Shown here piece by piece: positions 4,834 to 11,845 of a stretch of DNA of 19,956 nucleotides. Position numbers and translations under genes: made by a program. The notes under the pieces were generated by a model, which worked only from the letters and a program-made list of their open reading frames with translations, had not been told where the DNA came from and did no database searches. Numbering within the stretch: position 1 is the stretch's first letter; each line of letters begins with the position of its first letter. The stretch covers positions 1-19,956 of the forward strand of contig JAKCCC010000003.1 in NCBI GenBank assembly GCA_021838985.1, read 5' to 3'. Source of the DNA: Planctomycetota bacterium (GTDB lineage Bacteria > Planctomycetota > Phycisphaerae > WQYP01).

Positions 4834-7332
4834 ATGGCTGACAAGAAGTCCGCCCGACACCGCAGAGTGCTGCGCTTTTGTCTGGTGCCCATCGGGTGGG
4901 CCGCTTGGTTGTTTCTGACTCTGGCCATAGCGTCATTCCACGCTTCCGACGCCACGTTATTGCCCAGCTCGCCCTCGTTCGGCGGCCAGACCTTGAATTG
5001 GTGCGGTCCGGTCGGCGCTTCCCTGGCCTGGGCTTTGCTTAACAATATCGGGCCGGGCATGTGGGCGCTGATCGCCATGTTTGCCGCGACGCTGTTCATC
5101 TGGACCTTTGGCGGTAACGTCACGCAAATGATTTTTCGCCTGCTGGGCGGGGTGATTCTGGTCGCGGCGATCAGCAGCGCGGCGTACCTGACCGGACTCG
5201 GCTACGGCTTACCATCGGGATCGGGCGGTCTGCTCGGACTGGCGATTGGACACTATTTGAAAAGCGAATTCGCCGGCGTCGGTTCTTACTTGATTCTGAC
5301 GTTGGCCTTGATCGTCGGTCTGCTGCTGGCAGCGGACGAACTGGTGTTGCTGATACCGGTCCTGCTCTGGCGGATCGCTGAAAAGCTGCCCACCCGGCGA
5401 ATGGTCGACGGGATGGGGCGCGGCCTCGGCTCAAGTATCACGCTCGCCGGGGCTGGCTTGCTTCGTGGGCTTAAGTGGTTGGTCGTTGGCAAACCCCCGG
5501 TGGCGGGGCGGGGGCGGCTGAATACTCTGGAGCCAAGGAAAAATATTTCCACGGCGCCTGTGCCGCCGGCGGTTAATGCGCGTAATGGCCGCGTTGCCGC
5601 CGTCGCCGCCACGCCCCATCCGGTGACGCCAACTCCGGAACCGCCGCAGGCCGCCCCGCCGGCCGAATCGACGCCGGCGGTCGGGGCGGCGCCCGCGGTG
5701 CCGCCAGCGCCCCAGCCCGTCCTGGTGCGCCGGCCGCGACCGCCCACAGCGGATCCCATGTTGCCGTTTAAGCCGCCTCCCATCCAAAAGCAGGATTTAG
5801 GCAATTACCGTCTGCCCGACCTGGATTTGCTGGCGGATCCTGAACCGCTTAGTACCGATGGCCAGGAAGACCGGGTGCGCGAAAAAGCCCGAGTGCTGGA
5901 GGCGTGCCTAACCAGTTTCGGCATTGATGGGAAAGTGGTGGCGATCGACACCGGGCCGGTGGTCACGCTCTACGAATTGGAACTCGCCCCCGGCGTGAAA
6001 AGCTCCCAGGTCAGCAGCCTGTCCAAGGACATCGCCCGCGCGTTGATGAGCCCACCGGTGCGGATGATTGACAATATTCCCGGCAAGTCCACCATGGGGG
6101 TGGAGGTGCCCAATATGGACAAGGAACGTGTGCGGCTTAAGGAATTGATGCAACTGGGCCATTCGGCCATCGCGCACATGGCGCTGCCCATGTGTCTGGG
6201 AAAGGACGCCTCCGGCAATCCGCTGATTGAAGATCTTACCACCATGCCGCATCTGCTGATCGCCGGCACCACCGGTTCCGGCAAATCCGTGTGCATCAGC
6301 TCCATCATCGTGACCTTATTGCTCACGCAGCGCCCGGATCATGTCAAACTGATCATGATTGATCCGAAAATGGTGGAAATGCAGGATTTTAAGCAGATTC
6401 CCCACCTGATGACGCCGATTATCGACGAGATGGGTAAAGCGGAAAGCGTGTTGGAGTGGGCCACGCAAAAAATGGATGAGCGTTATGAAACGCTCGCCGA
6501 GGCCGCGGTGCGGCACATTCGGCAATTCAACCGTCTGACGCGCGAGCAGATTCTGGAGCGCTTCCAGCCCAGTACGCCGGACGAAGAAGCCCGCATTCCC
6601 TTCCATATGCCCTACATTATCATCGTCATCGACGAGTTGGCCGATCTGATGATGACCAGCAAGGAAGTGGAAGGCCACATCGTGCGCATCGCGCAAAAGG
6701 CCCGGGCGGTAGGCATCCATTTAATTTTGGCCACACAGCGGCCGGAGGCGCAGGTGGTCACCGGGCTGATTAAATCGAACATGCCGGGCCGGATTTGTTT
6801 CCAGGTGCGTTCCCGCCTGGATTCGCGCATCATGCTGGATCAATCCGGCGGCGAGTTGCTGCTCGGCCAGGGTGATCTGCTGATGCTTAAACCCACCGGC
6901 GGCACGCTGGTGCGTGGGCAGGGAACTTTTGTCGACGATGCCGAGATTAAGCGGGTCTGCGGATTTCTCAAAGAGATCGCCGAGCCGGAATTTCACCCGG
7001 AATTGCTGCAGTTGGGCGCTCCGAGCAACCTGGGCGAGGCGGAAAAAGATCCGCTGTTCGATGACGCCGTCCAGATCATCCTGGAAACCAAGCGCGGCTC
7101 CGTCAGTCTGTTGCAACGGCGTTTGACCATCGGATACTCCCGCGCCAGCCGGCTGATCGACCAGATGCGGGCGGTGGGCATCGTCGGGGCGTATAAGGGC
7201 AGCCAGGCCAGCGAGGTGCTGATCACCCCGGAAGAGTGGGAATCCCTGAAGGCTTCACAAGCGGAATCCGTCGGCGAGGGCGCCGATGAGGAGAAAGCCT
7301 CCGCCGCCGCGGAAGATGAAAAGCAGCCGTGA
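4834..7332 (+). CDS. ftsK: DNA translocase FtsK/SpoIIIE
   Basis: The 832-residue protein pumps chromosomal DNA through the closing division septum and activates dimer resolution at the terminus. The N-terminal part (about 12-190) has several hydrophobic membrane segments. It is followed by a Pro/Ala-rich linker (about 225-320) and the alpha-beta motor. Walker A is GTTGSGKS at 478-485; Walker B is IIIVIDELADLM with D600 and E601. The motifs LILATQRPEAQVVTG and GRICFQVRSRLDSRIMLDQSG are typical of the family. A C-terminal winged-helix gamma domain (about 739-802, DDAVQIILETKRGSVSLLQR) should read polarity sequences on DNA. The start has AAGGAAGG upstream. The length resembles SpoIIIE more than the long-linker E. 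coli FtsK. It is transcribed alone; the next gene is convergent. Confidence 0.97.
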   Translation: MADKKSARHRRVLRFCLVPIGWAAWLFLTLAIASFHASDATLLPSSPSFGGQTLNWCGPVGASLAWALLNNIGPGMWALIAMFAATLFIWTFGGNVTQMIFRLLGGVILVAAISSAAYLTGLGYGLPSGSGGLLGLAIGHYLKSEFAGVGSYLILTLALIVGLLLAADELVLLIPVLLWRIAEKLPTRRMVDGMGRGLGSSITLAGAGLLRGLKWLVVGKPPVAGRGRLNTLEPRKNISTAPVPPAVNARNGRVAAVAATPHPVTPTPEPPQAAPPAESTPAVGAAPAVPPAPQPVLVRRPRPPTADPMLPFKPPPIQKQDLGNYRLPDLDLLADPEPLSTDGQEDRVREKARVLEACLTSFGIDGKVVAIDTGPVVTLYELELAPGVKSSQVSSLSKDIARALMSPPVRMIDNIPGKSTMGVEVPNMDKERVRLKELMQLGHSAIAHMALPMCLGKDASGNPLIEDLTTMPHLLIAGTTGSGKSVCISSIIVTLLLTQRPDHVKLIMIDPKMVEMQDFKQIPHLMTPIIDEMGKAESVLEWATQKMDERYETLAEAAVRHIRQFNRLTREQILERFQPSTPDEEARIPFHMPYIIIVIDELADLMMTSKEVEGHIVRIAQKARAVGIHLILATQRPEAQVVTGLIKSNMPGRICFQVRSRLDSRIMLDQSGGELLLGQGDLLMLKPTGGTLVRGQGTFVDDAEIKRVCGFLKEIAEPEFHPELLQLGAPSNLGEAEKDPLFDDAVQIILETKRGSVSLLQRRLTIGYSRASRLIDQMRAVGIVGAYKGSQASEVLITPEEWESLKASQAESVGEGADEEKASAAAEDEKQP

Positions 7333-7540
7333 ACGTCGCCCGATAACCATGGCTTCGGCCAGGGCGCCACCAACGGGCGCCTGTGGAGAGCGGCTACGGG
7401 GCGTCGGCTTCGAGCCTGGCTGATGGTATTCCGCATTGCCCCGTTCCACGCCGGGGCGCCATGTAGCCGGCGATGTCCCTATCGCCGCTGCGCTTAAGAC
7501 CTGGTACCCGCTCCCGCTGAATCCGTCACGTACCTCGTCA

Positions 7541-8146
7541 TCAACGGTACAGGCGGTGGCGAATAATGTACGCTTCCACGGGCAGCGGCGTTAGATAATG
7601 AATGGACTGGCCACATTTGATCCGTTGACGGATTAGGCGTGAAGACAGGCCCAGGGCGGGTGTATCCAGCACGCCGCGGCGGATTTTTTGCCAAACGTCA
7701 TCCGGAAAGTTCGGCGGCGGCCAGGGAGAGATGATATACCCCGGCCGCGGCAGCACCGCCACCCCTACGCTTGCCAGCAGTTCCGCCCCGCGCCGCCAGG
7801 CATCCAGTCGCAGCAGTTGGTCGGCGCCGAGCAGCAGCGTGAATTCTTCTCCGGGTTGCTGTTGGCGCAGCGTTTCGACGGTGTCAATGGTGTAACTTGG
7901 CGGGGGGCGGTGCACCTCGATATCGCACGCCGCAAAAAGCGGGTCCTCCTCGGCGGCCAACTTCACCATGGCCAGCCGATGCCGGCCATCCGCCGTCGGC
8001 GGGGCCTCGGGCTTATGCGGTGAAACCTGGGCGGGAATAAAAAGCACCCGGTTTGCCCCCAGTATCTCAGCGGCGCAGCGCGCAGTAATCACGTGCCCAA
8101 GATGGATGGGATCAAACGTGCCGCCGAATAAGACCGTATGCGCCAT
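7541..8146 (-). CDS. nadD: Nicotinate-nucleotide adenylyltransferase
   Basis: The 201-residue protein has the nucleotidylyltransferase start VLFGGTFDPIHLGH, including the HxGH motif, and the late motif LGLSSRLIRQRI, equivalent to the ISSTxIR signature. It transfers AMP from ATP to nicotinate mononucleotide, the penultimate step of NAD synthesis, in the cytoplasm. Other family motifs are FIPAQVSPHKPEAP and FTLLLGADQLLRLDAW. The ATG at 8146 begins directly before the first beta strand, as in homologues. A GTG eight codons upstream (8170) is preceded by GAGG and cannot be excluded. The gene is divergent from folA and convergent with ftsK. Confidence 0.95.
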   Translation of the reverse strand: MAHTVLFGGTFDPIHLGHVITARCAAEILGANRVLFIPAQVSPHKPEAPPTADGRHRLAMVKLAAEEDPLFAACDIEVHRPPPSYTIDTVETLRQQQPGEEFTLLLGADQLLRLDAWRRGAELLASVGVAVLPRPGYIISPWPPPNFPDDVWQKIRRGVLDTPALGLSSRLIRQRIKCGQSIHYLTPLPVEAYIIRHRLYR

Positions 8147-8187
8147 AAACCGCTGGCATTGTAGCAGCACAACCTCGCGCAGGGTAT

Positions 8188-8217
8188 AGTGTAAAAGCGG
8201 CGCCGGCTTTTACTCAA
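8188..8217 (-). promoter_or_regulatory. Possible nadD promoter
   Basis: The minus strand reads TTGAGT (8212-8217), an 18-base spacer and TACACT (8188-8193). The spacer contains most of the 8191-8213 dyad. It is moderate by sequence only. Confidence 0.35.
8191..8213. promoter_or_regulatory. Perfect 8-bp dyad between divergent nadD and folA
   Basis: GTAAAAGC, a 7-base centre GGCGCCG and GCTTTTAC form a perfect inverted repeat. It lies in the roughly 90-base divergent promoter region, between the candidate -35 and -10 of nadD and beside TATAGT (8185-8190) on the other strand. It could be an operator for a dimeric regulator of both genes. Confidence 0.5.
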
Positions 8218-8238
8218 AGGCGCGCGGAGAGGCCGTTT

Positions 8239-8730
8239 GTGCGTATCAGCATTGTCGTGGCCATGACGCCGCAGGGATTAATTGCCGCAGGCGGCAAACT
8301 CCCTTGGCATATGCCGGAGGATTTAAGGCACTTTCGCCGGCTTACCACCGGCCATACGGTTCTGATGGGGCGCAAGACGTATGACACGCTGCGTCGGCCC
8401 TTGCCGCATCGGCGCAATATGGTGCTAAGCCGACGCGGATTGCCGGATGTGACCGGAGTCGAAGTCTTCGCCGATCTCCAGCCGGCCATCGTCGCGGCCC
8501 AGGCGGCTGGCGAAACCGAACTATTCATTATCGGCGGCGCCGAAATCTACACCCTGGCTTTGCCTTTAACCCAGCGCATGGTGGTAACCTTTGTGCATAT
8601 CCAAGAGCCGCCGCCCGATAGGGAAACGCTCACCTGGTTTCCACCTTGGAACCGCCAGGAATGGCGCCAGGTGGAGCAGCTCAACCATCCACCGCTGGAA
8701 TTTGTGACTCTCGAACGGGTCGCTTTCTAA
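8239..8730 (+). CDS. folA: Dihydrofolate reductase
   Basis: The 163-residue protein reduces dihydrofolate to tetrahydrofolate with NADPH. Visible family features are the N-terminal strand ISIVVAMTPQGLI, the substrate-loop motif GGKLPWHMPEDLRHF with W23 and the acidic residue D28, the NADPH-binding GRKTYDTL (44-51), and the cofactor motif FIIGGAEIY with the Gly pair 99-100. The start is GTG at 8239, supported by GGAGAGG six bases upstream; no ATG fits. Length is normal for chromosomal DHFR. No thymidylate synthase gene is adjacent. A degenerate heptanucleotide repeat begins ten bases after the stop codon. Confidence 0.95.
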   Translation: MRISIVVAMTPQGLIAAGGKLPWHMPEDLRHFRRLTTGHTVLMGRKTYDTLRRPLPHRRNMVLSRRGLPDVTGVEVFADLQPAIVAAQAAGETELFIIGGAEIYTLALPLTQRMVVTFVHIQEPPPDRETLTWFPPWNRQEWRQVEQLNHPPLEFVTLERVAF

Positions 8731-8740
8731 CGTTGCGCCC

Positions 8741-8768
8741 AGTAACCCGTGGCCAGTGGTAAGTGGCC
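8741..8768 (+). repeat. Degenerate heptanucleotide array, AGTGGNN type
   Basis: Four 7-base units (AGTAACC, CGTGGCC, AGTGGTA, AGTGGCC) start ten bases after the folA stop. The array is short and imperfect, but it fits the pattern of heptad arrays at other gene edges in this window. Confidence 0.45.
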
Positions 8769-8892
8769 GGATATGGGGAACATCAGCGGCATGTTACCTG
8801 CGGGTCCGCCTCCTCTATCGAATGTGGCAGCGTAACGGGGGGCCTGGAATTGACGGCTATGGCGTTCCCCGTCTGGTGGCTATTGGGTCCGG

Positions 8893-9204
8893 TCACCTTC
8901 TCTGGCACCCGGCCGGTGGCGGGGGTTGAAGCGCAGAGGGTAATCTTCCCGGCGCCATGATTCGCACCAGCTTGCGGCTCTGGAATGCGCCGCGCACGAG
9001 TTGCACCGCCGCGGGTCGCACGGCAAATTCCTCCGCCAGGCGTTTGAGCAGTTCTTCCGTGGCCCGGCCTTCCCGGGCCGGCGCACGCAGGTTCACGCGC
9101 AAGGCGTCGCCCAGTACTGGGCCTAAGGAAAACGCCCTGGCCCCCGCGTGCACCTTTACCTGCAGCCAAAGGGTATTACCGTCCCAGCGATAACAGTTGG
9201 CCAT
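8893..9204 (-). CDS. DUF167 / YggU-family protein
   Basis: The 103-residue protein fits the small conserved DUF167 fold: LWLQVKVHAGARAFSLG, then LRVNLRAPAREGRATEELLKRLAEEF, then VQLVRGAFQSRKLVRI. These correspond to the family pattern of a strand, ApPveGkANeaLl helix and sGetSRrKxv strand. The molecular role of the family is not established. The ATG at 9204 gives the full domain without extra residues. The start is seven bases from a heptanucleotide array that occupies its 5' region. The last 15 residues are Pro/Gln-rich and outside the domain. Confidence 0.85.
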   Translation of the reverse strand: MANCYRWDGNTLWLQVKVHAGARAFSLGPVLGDALRVNLRAPAREGRATEELLKRLAEEFAVRPAAVQLVRGAFQSRKLVRIMAPGRLPSALQPPPPAGCQRR

Positions 9205-9210
9205 GTCAGT

Positions 9211-9245
9211 CTTCGGCGATCAGCTATCAGCGGTCAGCTTCCAGC
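9211..9245 (-). repeat. Heptanucleotide array, GCTGATN type, five units
   Basis: On the minus strand the units are GCTGGAA, GCTGACC, GCTGATA, GCTGATC and GCCGAAG. The last two units recur at 15123-15136 with one difference. The array ends seven bases from the DUF167 start codon. Confidence 0.7.
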
Positions 9246-9274
9246 AAATAGCCACAGGCTCCTGATCCCCGACA

Positions 9275-9295
9275 GCTGATGGCTGGATGCTGACC
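9275..9295 (+). repeat. Heptanucleotide array, GCTGATN type, inverted partner
   Basis: Three units (GCTGATG, GCTGGAT, GCTGACC) read on the plus strand, opposite to the array at 9211-9245 and 29 bases away from it. Confidence 0.5.
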
Positions 9296-9362
9296 ACGGA
9301 AAGCTGGCGGTCTGGGTCGTGTTGACATTCTGGCCGGCCCGGGGGCAGGCGTATGCGTCGTC

Positions 9363-9420
9363 ATAGCGCGGACTTCCAAGTCTGCGGCAGGGATCGCGCC
9401 GCGGGCTGGAAAGCCCGCAG
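9363..9420. repeat. REP-like pair of hairpins
   Basis: Two palindromes lie side by side. The first centres on GACT-tcca-AGTC (9371-9382) and extends to an 8-bp stem with one GU. The second is a perfect GCGGGCT-ggaa-AGCCCGC (9401-9418). Paired palindromes with TTCCAAGTC and GCTGGAAAGCC are a recurring type of dispersed intergenic element, as I recall. Lying between two genes on the minus strand, it may also stabilise or end the ptsN-like transcript. Confidence 0.6.
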
Positions 9421-9444
9421 TACAACGTTGAATATCACCACGAC

Positions 9445-9918
9445 CTATACCGTCACCGCCAGGTTTTTTTCCTGCGCGACAATGGCATCGTACACCGCCT
9501 GGCTGGTCGGGCATTGTCGCAGATTACTCCGAAAGGACTCCAGGGTCATCAGGCGGCTGATCTTGGCCAAAGCCTGAATATGCGCCCCCGTTTCCTTGGG
9601 TGGACTGACCAGCAACACAATCAAAAATACCGGCTGGCCGTCAATGGACTGAAAATCGATCGGTTCAACCGGCTTGCCTACCGCCATGGTTAAATGGGTT
9701 GCGGCTGGACATTTGCTATGCGGAATGGCCAGGCCGTAGCCTACCCCGGTCGTTCGCGTCGCTTCGCGTTGCAGAACACTGTCCAACACGCGTGGCACGT
9801 CCTGGATATCCCCGGTTTTAGCCAGCAGTTCCACTAATTCTTTGATCGCCGTCGTTTTGTCGGTGGCGGCCAATGGCACTTTAACATGGTTGGATTGGAG
9901 AATATCCGCCAGCAACAT
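9445..9918 (-). CDS. ptsN: PTS EIIA (PtsN/EIIA-Ntr-like) protein
   Basis: The 157-residue protein is a single EIIA type-2 domain. The phosphorylated histidine is H67 in GYGLAIPHSKC; GVGYGLAIPH and the helix EPIDFQSIDGQPVFLIVLLV are characteristic. EIIA-Ntr proteins take a phosphate from NPr and act as regulators rather than sugar transporters; no membrane domain is encoded nearby. The gene symbol is by similarity to PtsN; a fructose-type EIIA role is less likely without EIIBC. The ATG at 9918 has a GGGGG ribosome-site-like stretch upstream, and a good promoter lies 45-75 bases away. Confidence 0.88.
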   Translation of the reverse strand: MLLADILQSNHVKVPLAATDKTTAIKELVELLAKTGDIQDVPRVLDSVLQREATRTTGVGYGLAIPHSKCPAATHLTMAVGKPVEPIDFQSIDGQPVFLIVLLVSPPKETGAHIQALAKISRLMTLESFRSNLRQCPTSQAVYDAIVAQEKNLAVTV

Positions 9919-9962
9919 TGGATCCCCCTGAGCTTTGGCGCATTGGCACCCAAACCAAGCAT

Positions 9963-9991
9963 ACTTTAAGTGCCTCCACCACGTTATTCAA
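9963..9991 (-). promoter_or_regulatory. Promoter of the ptsN-like gene
   Basis: The minus strand has TTGAAT (9986-9991), 17 bases, then TAAAGT (9963-9968). Spacing is ideal and the position is right for the gene starting at 9918. Confidence 0.5.
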
Positions 9992-10094
9992 GCCTGCGCT
10001 TGACCCTGGGGCGGGCGCTTTGGATGCACCAGGTAACTTCCGGTTAGAATAAAGAGGAGTTAACGGTAAGCGGTACAGTCTAGCAGGAGTCTCT

Positions 10095-11216
10095 GTGTCT
10101 AACTTCCTGGGGAGTTTCTCTGAGGATGCCCTGGCGGCGCCCGGGCAGGCCCCGCCGGCGCTGGGCGCCGCGGTTACGCCCGTTGGCGTTACCGCGCGGG
10201 GTGCGCATGTGGCTGTTTCCGACGTCCAGGCGGTGGAAAAGCTCGCCCAGGCGTATCGCACCATGTGCGAACAACTCGGTAAAATAATTGTCGGTCAGCA
10301 CGCAGTGATTGAGCAGGTGCTTACGGCCATGTTCTGCCAGGGCCACGCGCTGTTGGTGGGGGTGCCCGGGCTGGCGAAAACCATGCTGGTAAAGGTGATC
10401 AGCGAGGTGCTGAATCTGCAGTTTAAGCGGGTGCAGTTCACACCAGACCTGATGCCGTCGGATATCACGGGCACCGACGTGCTGGAGGAAGACCACACCA
10501 CCGGCAAGCGGGCGTTTCGTTTCGTGCGCGGACCGATTTTCGCCAACATCGTGTTGGCTGATGAAATCAATCGCACGCCGCCGAAAACGCAGGCCGCTTT
10601 ATTGGAGGCCATGCAGGAGCACCGCGTCACCGCCGGTGAAATTACCTACAGCCTGCCGGAGCCGTTTTTTGTCTTGGCCACGCAAAATCCCATTGAGCAG
10701 GAGGGAACCTATCCGTTACCGGAGGCACAGCTTGACCGCTTTATGTTTATGACCGTGGTGGACTATCCCCAGCCGCAGGAAGAAATTCAGATCATGAAAC
10801 AGGCCACCTCCCATTACCAGCCGGCGTTAAGCCGCCTGCTCGACGGTGAAACGATCTTGTATCTGCAACAGATTGTTCGGCGCGTGCCCGCTGCGGATCA
10901 CGTGTACACTTTTGCCCGGGATCTGGTGCGGGCTTCGCGTCCGCGGCAAAAGGAATCACCGACCTGGATCAATGATCTGGTGCAATGGGGCGCCGGGCCG
11001 CGGGCGTGCATTTATCTGATCTTGGCCGGCAAGGCCCGGGCGATTCTCAATGGGCGCATGCACGTCACCACCGATGATATTGTGCAGGTGGCCCATCCCG
11101 TGCTGCGGCATCGCATTTTGACTACGTTCAGTGCGGAGGCTGCCGGCATGACCAGTGATAAGATTATCGATCGGCTGCTGCAGGAAGCCTTGCACGCGGT
11201 GGCGGCTGGAAGTTAG
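10095..11216 (+). CDS. MoxR-family AAA+ ATPase
   Basis: The 373-residue protein is a MoxR AAA+ ATPase with Walker A GVPGLAKT (89-96), Walker B IVLADEINR (152-160), sensor-1 LATQNPIEQ (194-202) and the finger segment EAQLDRFMF (210-218). The C-terminal lid contains RPRQKESPTWINDLVQWGAGPR. MoxR proteins act as chaperones for metal or envelope proteins and almost always sit beside DUF58 and vWA proteins, as here. The start is GTG 10095 with AGGAG five bases upstream. The first 40 residues are a non-conserved Ala/Pro-rich lead. TAGAAT at 10045-10050 could be its -10 element but I see no good -35. The expected tight link to the DUF58 gene is broken by about 630 bases. Confidence 0.95.
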   Translation: MSNFLGSFSEDALAAPGQAPPALGAAVTPVGVTARGAHVAVSDVQAVEKLAQAYRTMCEQLGKIIVGQHAVIEQVLTAMFCQGHALLVGVPGLAKTMLVKVISEVLNLQFKRVQFTPDLMPSDITGTDVLEEDHTTGKRAFRFVRGPIFANIVLADEINRTPPKTQAALLEAMQEHRVTAGEITYSLPEPFFVLATQNPIEQEGTYPLPEAQLDRFMFMTVVDYPQPQEEIQIMKQATSHYQPALSRLLDGETILYLQQIVRRVPAADHVYTFARDLVRASRPRQKESPTWINDLVQWGAGPRACIYLILAGKARAILNGRMHVTTDDIVQVAHPVLRHRILTTFSAEAAGMTSDKIIDRLLQEALHAVAAGS

Positions 11217-11221
11217 CAGCG

Positions 11222-11270
11222 AGAAGCCAGAAGTTAGGAGTTAGAAGTCAGAAGTCAGAAGTTAGAATGC
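11222..11270 (+). repeat. Heptanucleotide array, AGAAGTY type, seven units
   Basis: Seven exact-phase 7-base units: AGAAGCC, AGAAGTT, AGGAGTT, AGAAGTC, AGAAGTC, AGAAGTT, AGAATGC. The array begins five bases after the moxR stop and its last unit contains the start codon of the pseudogene. Bases 11229-11254 pair with 11790-11815 at 25 of 26 positions as an inverted repeat. Confidence 0.85.
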
Positions 11271-11621
11271 GGAGACCGGTGAGATCGTTTCAGAATTTGA
11301 CCGTTTGGCAGAAGGCGCATACGTTCGTGCTGCCGGTTTACAGTTTGAGGCGAAGCTTTCCGTGGTCAGAGCGGTACGGGCTTACCGCGCAGTTGCGGCG
11401 CGCGGCCGTTTACGTTCCGGCGAACATCGCGGAGGGTTTTCGGAAGCAATCCAAATTGGACCAAACGCCTAGTCGAAGGTTCCCTGGAGAAGTGCCGATA
11501 TTTTCTGGTCCTCGGCCACGATTTGGGCTATATGGAAGAGGAAACCGTATGGAGGTCAAGCGAAGAAGTTGGCCGGCTGCTTAATGGCTACCACAGCGCC
11601 ATCCCGGCTTCTAACTTCTAA
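11267..11621 (+). pseudogene. Four-helix-bundle protein (S23 / 23S rRNA intervening-sequence type), frameshifted
   Basis: The first part, FQNLTVWQKAHTFVLPVYSL followed by LTAQLRRAAVYVPANIAEGF and RKQSKLD, is a clear four-helix-bundle (S23/IVP) start. After SKLD the frame breaks. The remaining family sequence, EGSLEKCRYFLVLGHDLGYM and EEETVWRSSEEVGRLLNGYH, continues in another frame to a TAA at 11619. The usual stretch between the Asp and the GSLE motif is shorter than normal by roughly 14 bases, which explains the frameshift. Uninterrupted translation from 11267 instead ends at 11584 with unrelated residues. The family's role is unclear; members occur in 23S rRNA intervening sequences and as stand-alone genes. 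Here it lies between inverted heptad arrays. Confidence 0.85.
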
Positions 11622-11627
11622 CTACAA
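11607..11627 (-). repeat. Short heptanucleotide array after the pseudogene
   Basis: Three units (GCTTCTA, ACTTCTA, ACTACAA on the plus strand) are the reverse of the AGAAGTY type. The pseudogene's shifted-frame stop codon falls within it. Confidence 0.65.
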
Positions 11628-11693
11628 GTGCTTTGTCACCACGTAGCTTTCGGGTACCCCGTCCGCCGCCGTTCACCGGGTCGCCGCGGGCGA

Positions 11694-11713
11694 GTCGCCG
11701 CCGGCGACCTAAA
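11694..11713 (+). repeat. GTCGCC/GGCGAC palindromic dispersed repeat, copy 4
   Basis: GTCGCCGCCGGCGACCTAAA contains perfect 6-base arms and ends like copy 3 (GGCGACTAAA) with one extra C. A partial copy (GTCGCCGCGGGCGA) lies just upstream. Confidence 0.6.
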
Positions 11714-11788
11714 GCCCGGTGCTTCGGGTTCGGTGGCGCGTCCGGGGCTCTTTCGCCAACCAGAAATTTACCGCTTGACAATGCACTA

Positions 11789-11823
11789 GCTTCTGACTTC
11801 TAACTCCTAATTTCTAACTTCCA
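11789..11823 (-). repeat. Right-hand heptanucleotide array, inverted partner of 11222-11270
   Basis: Five units on the plus strand: GCTTCTG, ACTTCTA, ACTCCTA, ATTTCTA, ACTTCCA. The reverse complement matches the left array over 26 bases with one mismatch. It ends 22 bases before the DUF58 start, next to that gene's ribosome site. Confidence 0.85.
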
Positions 11824-11845
11824 ATGCCCCGCAGGAGTTATTCGC

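Noticed and set aside
7333..7540. Possible intrinsic terminator between convergent ftsK and nadD
   Set aside because: GGCGCC repeats near 7358-7381 can form a 6-bp hairpin, but there is no T-run on either strand. Nothing else was recognised in this 208-base gap.
11222..11823. Heptad arrays as a possible CRISPR array
   Set aside because: Units are 7 bases with no spacers, and no cas genes are present.
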